A stretch of DNA of 64,000 bases, taken from assembly GCA_036429605.1 (NCBI GenBank), contig JAVFKD010000015.1:1077421-1141420 (forward strand), written 5' to 3'. The notes below the pieces were generated by a model. The model worked only from the letters and a program-made list of their open reading frames with translations, made no database searches and was not told the DNA's origin. Position numbers and translations under genes: made by a program. The stretch is from Cladobotryum mycophilum (taxonomy: Eukaryota > Ascomycota > Sordariomycetes > Hypocreales > Hypocreaceae). This document shows, one piece after another, positions 31,625-43,054 of this stretch (its first letter is position 1; each line of letters opens with the position of its first letter).

Positions 31625-33782
31625 TTAGACCACAACAGGCAGGGCGTTATCCGGTAACAATGGTAGACGTGTCGTGGGTATATTGCCCCAGGTCAAGGAC
31701 TCGACCTTGTCTTGCATCATGCCGGCGACAACTCGCGCCTGCTCCAAGCCAGTCTCGCGGTGAATGGCCATCAACCTATCAACAATAAAGGCCCTCGTTT
31801 CATGTGTGCAGGATGACGACTGCCCCAGGGTATATAACGGCCAAATAATGGTATTGCTGGCCGTGGCCAAGGTCATAAATCTTTCGGCGCCGGAGTCTGG
31901 ACCGCTCTCTACTTCTGATTGAGTCGGGTCGAGCAGTGTCGGCCTTGTTGACACGTTACCCAGCGGTCGGGCGGGAACAGCATGCCTGTTATTATCAGGA
32001 GGAGTTGGGGGCAGCAGTGGCGTCGATAAGATGCGAGATGACTGGTTTTGAGCTGTAACGGTAGGCGGAGCATTTCCGCGACTCTTACTTCGCTTAACAT
32101 CCCGCGCGCTGACAATGCCAAAGTGCTGAGGAACACTGCCAACAAGAGCCTCGCCAAGCATCCGCAAGAGTCGCATAGCTTTGACAATATTAAGTTGATG
32201 GTGCTCAGGCAGAGTTGTAGGATCGTCAACACTGTTGCATAGTTGCTCCAGTATAGTCTCTTGCACCAGAATTCTCATGGTTCGCACTGCATTCCACGCA
32301 GTAGCCTGAGTGAGGCCTGGATACACATGACAAGTTCGACCCATGACAGCTGGGTTCGATCGTGCTAGCTTGACCTCGCTAAAGCGCCACGACGGCGGTA
32401 ATCCGTCTATTAAGGCCTCAAAATCCGACTCTACCTCGGCTAGACTGGTGACAATTTCATCTATGCCAGTGATGCGCCTAGTTTTGATGTCATGCCGGGT
32501 TTGCAGGGCTCTATACAAAGGATCAATGACACGCCAGGATGGTCGCCTGTTGTCGGTTAGCTGACCAAGCTCATTGCGCAAATTAACGATGGCATGGGGC
32601 ATGGGCAGGCCGCTTTGTATGCAGCTTATAAGAACCGAGTGTGAAAGCATGAGAAACATCCTAACGCCGGCCTCTGTCCGGAACTGGGCTTTGCCTCTCA
32701 TACTAGCGAGGGCAGCTGCTCCATTAACATGCTCTTGCCAAGCTCGCATGGTTTGCGGTGTGTGCCCCGAAATAAATTCATACGTGCCTAGTATGAGGAC
32801 TCCGAGCATGGTACTATCCTTGGCAGCTTCGACCGGGTCTCTAAGGGCGGCATTGGCCAATTGAAGGGCCACGCCGTAAGTCTGCTGAGCTCGCATCATG
32901 GTTTCCCTGCAGCAAGTCACCTTGGACAGCCCAGCCAATCCCACGGCTGTCATACTGGCGGTGATGCATGCGTCTGCGGCCTTCATTTGGGCAAAGCTAG
33001 AACCGCTGGTCGGGGGTCTCCAAACATCGTATATGAAGTCGTAGTTTTGGTAACAACCGTGGTCTGTTGCCACATAGCGAGAGAAAAAGAAGGCGGTGCC
33101 ACGTTCCTGAAGGGTAATAGTTGGTCCATAAGGAAGGAAGACCAGGGTTTCGTCATCAAGATACTCGTCATTGGGGAATAGATGGTCGTAGCCATCGTCA
33201 TTATCTTCGGAAGATCCGCTGCTCGGCCAGGCATCGCCGTATACATCACCATCCTGTGGGTTGGCCACCAACAATGCAGATAGCAATGGGGAGTTTCTTG
33301 AAGGGGCCTTTGTGGGACTCTGTCTCTGCGAGAAGGACTTGGGTTTCTCGCGCAACGCAACAAGGACCTCAGGGGATGGAGAAGGCGGCGGGAGTGGCTG
33401 CGGCTGCGGCTGCGGCGGCGTTGTTAATGATAGATTAGCGCTGGTCCTGGCGCCAGCTTGTTTCAATTTCTTGTTTCGAGTGCGAGATGTAGTTGCCCTC
33501 TTGATGACATGGTTGCTCTCATCTCTAAACATGAGATCAACCATGTTTCTGTAACCAGGACATTGTATCTGGCGTTTTTCACATTGACCACACGTAGGCT
33601 CTTTTTGATCACACTGCCAACAGTATGTAAGTAAAGATGACGACGACGACGACGACGCTTCAAACATTGGAGGGTATTTAACGAAACTATATGGATTGTA
33701 TTTCACACGTGCATGTACTTACACGAATCTTGCGCTCCCGACAACTGGAGCAACCCTTGGATGGCTTACCGCAGTATACCAT
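31625..33782 (-). CDS. Zn2Cys6 transcription factor with fungal TF domain
   Basis: Exons 33723-33782 and 31625-33613 give 682 aa. Exon 1 starts MVYCGKPSKGCSSCRERKIR and the intron (GTAAGT..GGCAG) splits the zinc cluster, which continues CDQKEPTCGQC. The joined motif has the perfect spacing C-x2-C-x6-C-x6-C-x2-C-x6-C (Cys 11, 14, 21, 28, 31, 38). Next come a basic linker (TTSRTRNKKLK), a Pro/Gln stretch and an acidic Ser/Asp region. A fungal-TF domain of the PF11951-like type begins near residue 195 (GTAFFFSRYVATDHGCYQNYDFIYDVW) and runs to the C-terminus. It is a nuclear DNA-binding regulator of unknown target. It is the gene nearest to the GH64 enzyme, but about 1.8 kb separates them and no operator is recognised. 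Confidence 0.88.
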
Positions 33783-35590
33783 GACGGTGGCGAGTTGCAT
33801 CAATTGGCCAACGCCAGGGAATAAGGGATGCGGGAACTGTTTGATGAAGGTGACCTTTTTTTCTTTTTCCTTTTCAGTTAGTTACTTTGACGGTTGGGCA
33901 ATTTCTGATGCCAGGATAGGTAGCCTATGATGATCTGGTGTGTTGATGTTCTCGTTTCGTCGTGATATTGTCATGCGATAGCCGAAGCCGTGTGTGCCGG
34001 AAACACCATCTCCGTCCCCATTCAAAATTTCATAGTAATAAACAAACTACCGAGGGGCGCGCCCTTGTTGCTTCTTGTCCCCTGTCACCCCTCCTGCTCC
34101 GTATTGATGCCCGTCTGCACCGGCTTTCGATAGGCACACTCTCCGGTCCCTGACTGCACGGGGAGAAGCCTGTGGGGGCTGATTCGCAGCAATCTTTGAG
34201 GCCAGCCTAACAAAGCCCTCCAGCCCTCCCAAGCCTTTTTTTCTATTAGTAATAGTTGGGGGGGTTTTTAGGGAGGGGGTAGTTTGTGGAGGTGGAGATA
34301 GGATAGGATGTCTGTTTGATGGTGCAAAGACAAGGCGTGGGCGAGGCAAGGCGAGGCAAGGCAAGGCGTAGATTCCCAAGCTGTCGGTTGTCCTAATTTG
34401 AGCCTCACGCAGGGGGGCGGGGCAGGAACCTCTGTTCCCCCGCGCCGTAGCAGGTATTCAATTCAATTGGATGCATATTCGGCCAGCATCAGAGTTTTAT
34501 TTTTTTATTCGTTTTATGTACACACTCACACTCAAAACAAGGAGGAATAAATATTGTGCAACAGTGCGTTGTGTCCCCCCCCCCGGTTCTTACGTTCCGT
34601 CAGCGCTTCTTACTCCCACACAAAACAGAGACAATCTTCACGGACTTCAACTTTAAGCTAAATAAGGTTGATCTCATGTACCGACGGACAGCTGTCACAG
34701 CTCTCTGCCCTTGTTAAACCCACTTAAAAGTCAGAACTGCCGTCCTGCATTGATGGATCCATCCTCCTTTTGGTTTCAGCTGAACCTCGCCGTCCCATTT
34801 TAACTGTCACCAACAAGCTCATGGTATTGCTAAATTAAGCCACGATCCGCAATCGAAATGCACGTTAGCTGGCCCCTTTGCATCGCACACCCAACAGATT
34901 CTATTAATGCGCACTTTCGAGTCCCGACGAAGCCCAACAAGGCTAGCACCCTGAACTTTCAAGAACTTGTCACTAAATGCCTATGAACTCGATTCCCAAT
35001 ATCGTCTAGTTACAGAGTCAGCATGTCGTAATTGCTGACACTATGCGGGAGTCTGTTGTATCCTAGCACGTATACGCACTCGGCTCTCCCTGCCTCATTA
35101 TAAGAAGCTGTCACGTTCTTCGACTACCAACGTCATAAGTAAACAATTTGTTATATGTAAATGCAAAGGCAGACTATATATACAGAGAGAGTGATATGTA
35201 CAATCTAATGTCGGTCATATGTACTTCAAAATAAGAGAAAAGGAATGTACAGCAAGTGGCAGATATACAGAGTGTGCCAAAGTAATATCAAGTAAAAGGA
35301 AGACAGAAGAATAAGTCAAATGCGTGCCGATAATGGTGCAAAGTGGCAAATGCCCAACAGTAGAACAACCGTGTACCGTTAAATAAAGTTGTAGAATGTC
35401 TTGAGACAGGGTGAATGAAGGATCGAAGGACTCCGGCTGCTTTCCAAGAAATGAACGTGAAGGGGAGTTTGCCAAAAGAAGGATTTTCCTGAACGAGTGA
35501 CTGCAAAGGCACCGAATAAACGAATGAATAAAAGCAGAAGTGGCCGAATAAGGGGAAATAAATAGAGAGCCATTACAAATTGCCAAAGGC
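33783..35590. other. Intergenic region upstream of the Zn2Cys6 gene
   Basis: About 1.8 kb without a supportable gene. It holds the Zn2Cys6 promoter side, a C10 homopolymer at 34575-34584, GC-rich GGCAAGGCGA-like short repeats around 34340-34370, and an AT-rich part towards the GH64 3' end (possible 3' UTR). Confidence 0.45.
34575..34584. repeat. C10 homopolymer
   Basis: Ten consecutive C on the plus strand in the spacer between the Zn2Cys6 and GH64 genes. Confidence 0.9.
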
Positions 35591-36715
35591 TTACAGCGGT
35601 ATACCGACGCCGATAGTCAAAGTCTTTGGGTTCGGATCGTTCAAGAAGCCAGATTGGTCCTCTCCATTCGACGCTCCAACGTCATCGTAGGGGAATGCAT
35701 ATCCCCTTCCGCCCACACTTGTGGTATGACAGATCCTCGAGTAGTGATTCGTAATCTTCTCTTTGTAGTATTCCTCCACTTTCTCTCCCTCGGGTTGTAT
35801 CGAACTGACCAGCAGTGTGGATCTGTTGAACGCAGCGGCGATGCGAGCACCAATATTGAGCTGTTGCTCGGTGACGTTGGCCCCGTGTGCAAAGGGTCCC
35901 GAGTCGCAGGAGAAAATGTCCGCCGCAGAAGGCTGACCGAAAGCGATATCTGATCCGAATGTGAGTTTGCCATTGACGATCCGGCCGGTGATGTCGCCCC
36001 AAGTGAACTGCGTGTTGACCGTCAAGTCCGTATCCTGGTATTTCGCCCACACGCTGTCGACGTAGGGCTGATAGTACCCATCAAACAACCCCTGAAACAT
36101 GACCCTGCCGGAATTCGGACTCAAAGCGCGCAAGTTGCTTCCATCCTTGGCCTTGATCACGAGCTTCTCCCATCCGGCGCCATCACTCTTCCCCTGCGCA
36201 ACGAGTTGGTTGCACACAGTGTCCAAAGCTCCCTGGGGCATCCCCGCCACTCTCGTGACCTTTCCTGAAGCATTCTCCAACTTCAACGAGACTGGGATGC
36301 TGAAAAAGTCGACGTACGACACATTCACATAGAGCTCATCGGCATTGAGGGTAAACTCGCAGAATGCCCAGTTCAAGTTATAGTTCGGATCCTGCGTGTT
36401 CGTAACAGCCGGCTCCACCACTGCTGGCCCAGGGTTGAGCAAAAACGTCAACGGCTGGTCCTCGCAGAACCAGATCCTGGCTCCGGAGAGGCGAGGCACA
36501 GTCAGAGTCTTGCTCTGGCCTGGACCCCCAACAGGGATGGAGCAGTCTTGCTTAAGCTTCTGCAAAGTGGAACTGGGCGACGATGGATAGTATGGCGTCT
36601 TGCCGTCCGCCGTGAGGAAGAAGAGGCCACTGTCCGCCCTGCCGGTGACGTAGGCGAACAAGTTCGCTGCGTTGGTGTTGTTGCGCACAACAATCTCAAG
36701 CGAAGTTGGCGCCAT
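35591..36715 (-). CDS. GH64 beta-1,3-glucanase (thaumatin-like fold)
   Basis: A single exon of 374 aa from an ATG at 36713-36715. The sequence starts directly with the first strand of the catalytic domain (MAPTSLEIVVRNNT), so there is no N-terminal signal peptide. Conserved GH64 blocks include LSGARIWFCEDQPLTFLLNPGP, NLNWAFCEFTLNADELYVNVSYVDFF, FQGLFDGYYQPYVDSVWAKY, DIFSCDSGPFAHG, RIAAAFNRSTLL, NHYSRICHTTSVGGRGYAFPYDDV and a C-terminal NPKTLTIGVGIPL. The family hydrolyses beta-1,3-glucan to pentasaccharide and is common in fungi and actinobacteria. Catalytic carboxylates are expected in the VSYVDFF/EFT region, which is intact. Why it lacks a leader is open: unconventional export, or an intracellular role, is an inference. 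The GH16 gene downstream is on the same strand. Confidence 0.88.
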   Translation of the reverse strand: MAPTSLEIVVRNNTNAANLFAYVTGRADSGLFFLTADGKTPYYPSSPSSTLQKLKQDCSIPVGGPGQSKTLTVPRLSGARIWFCEDQPLTFLLNPGPAVVEPAVTNTQDPNYNLNWAFCEFTLNADELYVNVSYVDFFSIPVSLKLENASGKVTRVAGMPQGALDTVCNQLVAQGKSDGAGWEKLVIKAKDGSNLRALSPNSGRVMFQGLFDGYYQPYVDSVWAKYQDTDLTVNTQFTWGDITGRIVNGKLTFGSDIAFGQPSAADIFSCDSGPFAHGANVTEQQLNIGARIAAAFNRSTLLVSSIQPEGEKVEEYYKEKITNHYSRICHTTSVGGRGYAFPYDDVGASNGEDQSGFLNDPNPKTLTIGVGIPL

Positions 36716-37535
36716 GATGAATTGACTTGGGCTGCAAGCTAAAATGAAAGTTGATTGTAATTGATAGACTTGTCCTTTGATAATGAATTGTCGTTGTCAA
36801 GTCTGTTGTGTGGTTCCCAAGTTTCAATAGCTCCTGGGCATTGGGTCCATTTTATCCTTCTTTGACTAGAGCCAAGCCAATAAATATCTCATTTTTCTCA
36901 TGACAGATTATTCCCATATTTCCTGACAACCTGCACGAGGCCCAAGAAGACCATGAGTCTTCTTTTGTCTCAACTCAAAGAAATCCACATGGCAAAGATG
37001 GCGCCCGTCTTGAGGCTCCATGGTTACATTGTCTACCCAACAGCCAGACGTCAACGTTTCAATTCCCCGGAGAGATCAGAGACCTTGGCGCTCCACTACC
37101 GAGTCTATTTTTCATTGCCTAATCGATGAATTGATGGAGATATCCAATCAAGAGGTTTGAGGCTGCGGCCGTTGGCTGTCCGCCAACCCGCCCGCAGCTT
37201 ATGACCGCATCGTGCATCAGATGATGCACTGGCTCCGCCTCACTTGACTGTCTCTGGCCATCTGCCCGGTTTACTTGCTGGAGTGAGCAGACATTAATGA
37301 AAGTAGTGCCGAGGATTTCGAGAACTGATCTCTCTTCATGACAATAGGCACTGCATAATAAGCAAGGATCTCCGTGCTTCCATCAAATCGTCGCTGAAAA
37401 CGCTGGCAGCTGTTCTTTACCGTCTAACTATGTACCCATCATTTATATATACTAAGCGGGCAACAACAAACATCTCATGAGCCACAGAACACATGTCAAA
37501 ACTCCAATACTACCTTCATACGTCATTCCCCCATT
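36716..37535. promoter_or_regulatory. GH64 upstream region / GH16 3' region
   Basis: About 820 bp between two same-strand genes. It contains the GH64 promoter and the GH16 3' UTR. No in-frame upstream exon encoding a signal peptide for GH64 is visible. Confidence 0.4.
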
Positions 37536-38712
37536 TTATAGTAAACCTGTTGACAACACAAGTAACAGGACACTCACAATCGTTGCCCATTTCTGGTCTA
37601 GACGAACAGCTCCATTGCCGTCTCCTCCTCCTGCCTTTGGGTTATTTCCACCCAAGAAGTCGCCCCCTGTGCTTGCATTTGACGCGGTTATACCCTGGAC
37701 GACGCATTTTCCAGTTGCTTTATCCTTGGCAGCATCACAGCGCTTGGCCCAAGAGGTCTGTCTCTTGGTATCAGTGGTGTTAAAATATGCTTTGACATAG
37801 CTGACAGTGAGAACAGCATCCTCAGTTGGGGGCCCTCCTGACCATCCGACATTCCCGTTGCTCCAGTGCTGCAGGATGAGATGGCCAGAGCTGGTCGGAA
37901 TGGCGTTGCCACCCATATCAGCCAAGAGCTCGCTGTCCGCATAAAATAAGACACGGTCAGGAAGGAAGTCGAAGCGATATTCATGAAAGCCTTCCGTAGG
38001 GTCAAAGGTAAGGTTGACACGCTTGAATGTATCCGTACCCTCAGCATTGAAGCCCGCTGCTTCCGCTGCCTTGGACTGAATGACGAGATTGACGGGGAAA
38101 TTATTCGTCTTTTTGTCAAATTCTCGAGACAAAAATTCCATATCAATCTCTTGCGTATCATTGAAATACTACATAGCGACCGGTTAGCTCTCGACTGTTC
38201 CACTCATCAGATGATTTAGCTGTGTCTAGACTCACCCAAAAGAACGCAGCACATGTACCATTAACGTCGGTCATTTTCATTCCAGCACGGTACGAGCCAT
38301 AGTACAGGTCATTTCGTGACGAATCCAACTCGGCGACGGGAACTGCACCATTGACAACCTTGCTACCGACGCGTAGCTCAAGCCCAGTCATTAGATCATC
38401 GCCGTTGGTCGAGGTTTTGGGCGGGTTGGCAATGTCGATGTTGCCAGGCATGAATGCCTTTCCATACTCTCCACGTCCAGATTCTGCTGTGACATTGAAC
38501 TGTTGTCGCCTCCAGTCGCTATCTCGCGCAATGCTCTTGACCTGGTGGAAGTTGCTCTCAATGTAATCCGTAAACAGCCATGGATCGGCGCCCTGCTTTG
38601 CATTGTCGACCACATATCCGCACTCGCAGACGGCAGCCACCAAGCGGGGCACGATCATTAGCAGTGAGATCAGCAATCCCAGAGCGTTATTGGTGGTCAT
38701 GTTAAGCACCAT
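37536..38712 (-). CDS. GPI-anchored GH16 endo-glucanase-type enzyme
   Basis: Exons 38236-38712 and 37536-38168 give 369 aa, starting at the first in-frame ATG before the signal peptide (a second ATG four codons later at 38700 is also possible). The signal peptide runs through LGLLISLLMIVPRLVAAV, then CECGYVVD. The intron (GTGAGT..ATGTAG) splits the domain immediately before the catalytic strand: AAFFW joins YFNDTQEIDMEFLSRE, which contains the GH16 motif ExDxE. Later blocks are GFHEYRFDFLPDRVLFYADSE and GHLILQHWSNGNVGWSGGPP. The C-terminus has a Gly/Asn-rich linker and a hydrophobic tail (TIVSVLLLVLSTGLL), as expected for a GPI signal. The protein is therefore predicted to sit at the plasma membrane or wall, acting on beta-glucan. 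Confidence 0.9.
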
Positions 38713-40397
38713 GATGTCGCGCAGCCAAACAACGAGGGTGTTCAAAGCGCGTCCCAGAAAGCTAAACGTTGAAATGACTATCCGCAGCAATATTGAGCGA
38801 TTATGATTTGATTTTTTTCTTGTGACGAGGTAGGAAAAAAGCCAAGCAACTAGATGATGAGATGGTCTGGTCATAAAAGAAGCCAGGTTCCAGAGGGCTT
38901 CTCCTGGTGAGACATGGGGGACCTTGTGTAGCCTTGGGGTCAAAGAAAGAGCAACCGGAATGCCTCGAGCAAAGGCGAAAGCTAAAACGACGTCGCAACG
39001 CTGGCCATATCTCTTACCTTGACCTGCGACTTGTTCCTCCTCTACCGTGTCAGCAGAGCACAAGCTGCTTCTTTATTTGGCACCAGCACATAGAAATCGG
39101 CTGGTTGTCAGCGCCATGTCCCCCTGTCCATTTCACAAATCTCCTGCCTTATCAGGGGAGGGGGCGCTATGGCTATGGGCCAAGAGACGAGTCACCTGCC
39201 CACGATTGAAAGCAGGTGGTTGGTGACCGGAAGCCGTATGCCCATGCCCGTCTTGAGCATAGTTGGTGACCATTTCGTTACCAGTTAAATGGAACTGTAA
39301 TTCTTATAACACCACTAATAAGTTCTTAGTGTCACCACCAAGTATTTGACCTGGGAAGTCTCGGCATCACGCTCAACAGCACACAACACATATATTCATC
39401 ACCTCTTTTGACAAACAAAGGTCATCATGTTACCCCGCAGTCCATCTCACAACACATAGTCTTCAATCAAATGACAGAGAGAAGTAATTATTGATTTGTA
39501 AAACTAGATTTCTATACAAAGATGAAAAGGAAAAGAAAATGGGACTCGCTCCATTGCCAGCACTCGTCCATTAGCACCTAGCGGTCTTCAGGACCAACTG
39601 CGCCGGCGCGTGCCCTCTTCCTAACTCAAAAAACACACAAACAAGAAGTGAAATAGATCACCAAATACGCAACATGAAAGAAAGAAGAAGCTAAAGAAAT
39701 GAGAGAAGATAAACAATCTGTATATGAACAAGGTATCTGAGAAATGACGAACAAATATCAGATCGACCAACAACAGCAAAGAGAAAGAATAAAAGGCAGA
39801 AAAAGTGAACAAGAATAACCAAGAGAGTCGGAAATTAAGCGCAACAAGAACAACAAGACAAATAATAGTTAATAGAAACATGAGAAATGAAAAAGACAAA
39901 GACGAAATAGAAGAGCAAAAGGCGGCATCTCCGTCATGGACCAGCCAATCAACCTGCCTTCGCAGTTATTAGCTTGCGCTACCGCAATGTCGAGATCAAA
40001 TATCATCCGTTGGGCCCAGAAACCGTGTTAAACATCCGTCCGTTATTCCGCCCAAACCTGCTCCGCGACCTCGCATGATTAACCCCTTGACCCTGGACCC
40101 ATGCAGAAACAATAAAAATGCAAAACCAAAACCAAAGCAAAAGACACGACTGCCTGCCCTGTCTCAGACGTCGTAAGGAAATACCAACAGTAGACCCAAG
40201 GAAACTGCAATGAAGCTCGGGAAACTGAGCCCAACTCCTTTCCGACCGATTTCGCGCCAAGGAAAAGCCAACACGAAACAAGAGATTCCAATATAAAACC
40301 ATATAACTGAGAGGCATACGCTTAGGGAAAAAGAAACCAGGACTTTGAGTCCTTCATAAAAAGGAAAGGAAATTCGTATCATCATGGCGGATTAAAA
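38713..40397. other. Intergenic region, GH16 upstream / C2H2 factor 3' end
   Basis: About 1.7 kb. The stretch 39500-39930 is strongly purine-rich on the plus strand, so the complementary strand gives long hydrophobic but meaningless ORFs. It probably includes the 3' UTR of the C2H2 gene and the GH16 promoter. There is no supportable gene. Confidence 0.45.
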
Positions 40398-43054
40398 TTA
40401 GTACACGCTGTCCTCGTCTGCCCCTTGTGAAGTCATAGAAGGAGTAGACACGTTTGAGGAAGCTTCAGGATCATCAACATAGCCAATCAAGGCCTGAGAA
40501 TGTAATTTGAAGGACTCTCCCATGAGGCGGGTAATTCTGCAAATCGAGTTAGTTTCATTGCTGTCATCATTCGTTTTTGCGGGAAAAGGTTACTTACCCC
40601 CATACCACGACCTCATCGAGCATTGAGCCCCATAGTCTGGCGACGACGGAGCTAAGCTGGGTCATGTAGCTCTCATCCAAATCTTTTGCAAAAAGCTGCC
40701 GGATTTTGTAATACATGGTGATTTCCTCTGGAGTTGCTGGCTCTTCATCATGTTCCAGACGGTAGAGCCACAGCGAGAGGATAATCATGAGATCCATGCC
40801 ACAAAGAGGATGCTCAACACTCCAGTTGGTTGGCGAGGTACGCGCGACCCACCGCACCCCTGAATTACGGCAGTTTCAATACAGTTATAGCATTCTTCAA
40901 TAACTTTGATCATCTCGCTAGAACGCTTGACGCGATCACGAGCATGAGACATTGCAGCGGCAACCTCATAAGGATCATGGTATCGAAGAGCCTCCTGCAC
41001 AGCCTTCAAGTCAACCTCGAGACGTGCTCTAGCATTGCGGTACATGGCCTTTGCGTTGAAGATCAGAGGGTGACCCTTGTGTGGAGCACTCAAAGGTACC
41101 GACACAGATTCCAGCTCACAGAGTTCTAAAGACTTCTCCCAGGTTTCCAATGCGAGGCGAAGCTTGTATTCGGTGACGACATCTTGTAGGGCCTCCGGGC
41201 TGCGCTTGTGATACCATACCTCGAGGAACAAGGCATTGATCATGACTCGCGTAGCAAACGCGCTATATTTGATAGTCTCTCCTTGGAAGAGATTGTCATG
41301 AGCCTCCATGAAAATCACAGCAGGAGACTTGTCTAGCTGTTCCGGCCATGAGGCTTCATCTGCAATCTGCAAGTTCCAGAGTGCCTCTGATGAAGGAAGC
41401 TGCAAATCTTCGAACTCATTAAATCCGATGGCAGGAGTGTGGTTGTATGTCAATGTCAGCAAGCCAAAGAAGATGTAGACGGCGTAGTAGGTACGACGGC
41501 AGCCTTCATCCTCCACCCATTCTGCGCGCGTTGGTTTAGCAGTGCCACGTGCCTCCTGGCGAAGCTTGAGTTCGTATCGATTACCAGCAACCATATTGGC
41601 AAGAAGACTCTTGATGGAGCATGCCCACTCCAGACCCTTGGGATCACCACTCCAGCTGGCAAAGATCATGTTCAAGAGAGAGCTCTGCATGGTCCACAGG
41701 GGACACTTGCGCGAGCTGAAGTTCTCCTTATTTTGAAGAAACTGGTTGACAAGAACTTTGGACCCGATATGTAACATATATGCCTGGTCTTGATCAAAAG
41801 CATACAGTGCACCAATACTCAGAACAGCTAGCAGCAGCGGCGGTGAAACCTGAGAAGGGCTAAATGAGGCAGGATGCAAGAATGGCAAATGATGATGAAA
41901 CAGGCCAAAGTATGTAGAGAGATAACGGTTCAGTGACCCTAAACCGGGCAGTCGGAAGCCTTCGGGAATAGCATGTTCGCGATCAGCGCTGCGAATGTTG
42001 TCAAGAATAGCATTTCGCTCATCGTCGCCTGCCACTTGAGGAGCCCTGAAGCCAGCTTGTGATGAATCAATGACCGATGGACTCTGAGGGACCGGAGTAC
42101 CAGTACCAGAATTGGGGAGCGAGTTGATCATTGACTGAAGAGCTGGAACAAGACCGTTGCAGTTCCGCCCATTAATCGGGGCCAGCTGGTGAGGTTGTAG
42201 TTTGTTTCCAGCTGAAAAGGACTGTTGTGACTCGAATGAACCCGAGGCACTCGATGTGATTGAGTGAGCTTTAGGCTCGGTTACGGAAGGGGTCATGAAG
42301 TTGTCCCATTGAACTTGTGGCAATGCAATGGCGCCATTTGGATATGTGACGGCGGGCTCCATCGCAGAATCACGAGGGGAGTATGCCATGGAAGGGCTAT
42401 CCTCGTAAGAGCTATCCTCTCCACGCATAGCAGCTGTGGCCTTGTGATGCAGATCAGCAACAAGCATGGCTGCAGCCTCAACATCGAAAATGCCATCACT
42501 ACCAGCCTCCATTTGTTCCAGCGTTGATGTATCGAGGGCAATGGATGATTTAGAAGGGGCGCCAATGGCGCGGGTCTTTGGACCGGCACGACGCTTGCCA
42601 TCGCTATGCAAAGGCACGCCGCCATCTTTGGCATGGACGGTTCGGTCGTGTCTAAGAAGAAGATCGCGACGCACAAATGTACTCCTGCACTTCATGCACT
42701 TGAAAGGGCGCTCCTTGGTATCTAGAATGATGGTCAGTAAGGTAGCAAAAAAAAAAAAAAAAAAAAAAAAAAAGAAGCGAAGGGAATGGGATCTGAGTGA
42801 AAATGGTGTATCCAACAAGCTGTCGCCAGGTGTAACCAGTCTTAAGATTGTGGGTGGGTGGGTAGGTGGGTGGTCCAAAGGTGAGTTGATAAAGACGTAC
42901 GTGATCGTTCATGTCGGCTTCGGTGTTCACTCCTGCTGAAGGCTCTATTACAGAACTGGCATTTGTACTTGCGTTCTGGTGCGATAGCTGCCTTCCGCGA
43001 GGACGGTGTCGAGGCCGCCGGGGGAGGGAGAACAGCGACACTAGCGCCAGGCAT
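40398..43054 (-). CDS. C2H2 zinc-finger transcription factor with fungal TF domain, frame interrupted once
   Basis: Exons 42901-43054, 40598-42721 and 40398-40536. The protein starts MPGASVAVLPPP. Finger 1 has Cys32, Cys35, His48 and His52, with His52 coded across the first intron; finger 2 follows as RPFKCMKC with Cys60, Cys63, His76, His81. A long linker precedes a fungal-TF (PF04082-like) domain from about residue 325 (LGSLNRYLSTYFGLFHHHLPFLHPASF). Near 40857 the frame must shift by one base: the upstream frame ends shortly after ETAVIQG while the next frame continues VRWVARTSPTNW and WSVEHPLCGMDL to the real C-terminus. Total exon length is 2417, one short of a multiple of three, so one missing G explains it (about 805 aa expected). 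No intron in this place restores the frame. A real mutation or an assembly error are both possible. Confidence 0.82.
42747..42773. repeat. A27 homopolymer inside the C2H2 gene intron
   Basis: Twenty-seven consecutive A on the plus strand, hence U27 in the transcript. It ends about 25 bases before the 3' splice site of the first intron of the C2H2 factor. Confidence 0.9.

Noticed and set aside
39621..39899. 92-codon very hydrophobic minus-strand ORF (membrane peptide?)
   Set aside because: It is the translation of a pyrimidine-rich tract (Phe/Leu/Ser codons), a composition artefact, and starts without a good context.
31625..43054. Secondary-metabolite gene cluster
   Set aside because: There is no polyketide synthase, peptide synthetase, terpene cyclase, P450 or methyltransferase in the window; the two regulators sit beside wall enzymes only.
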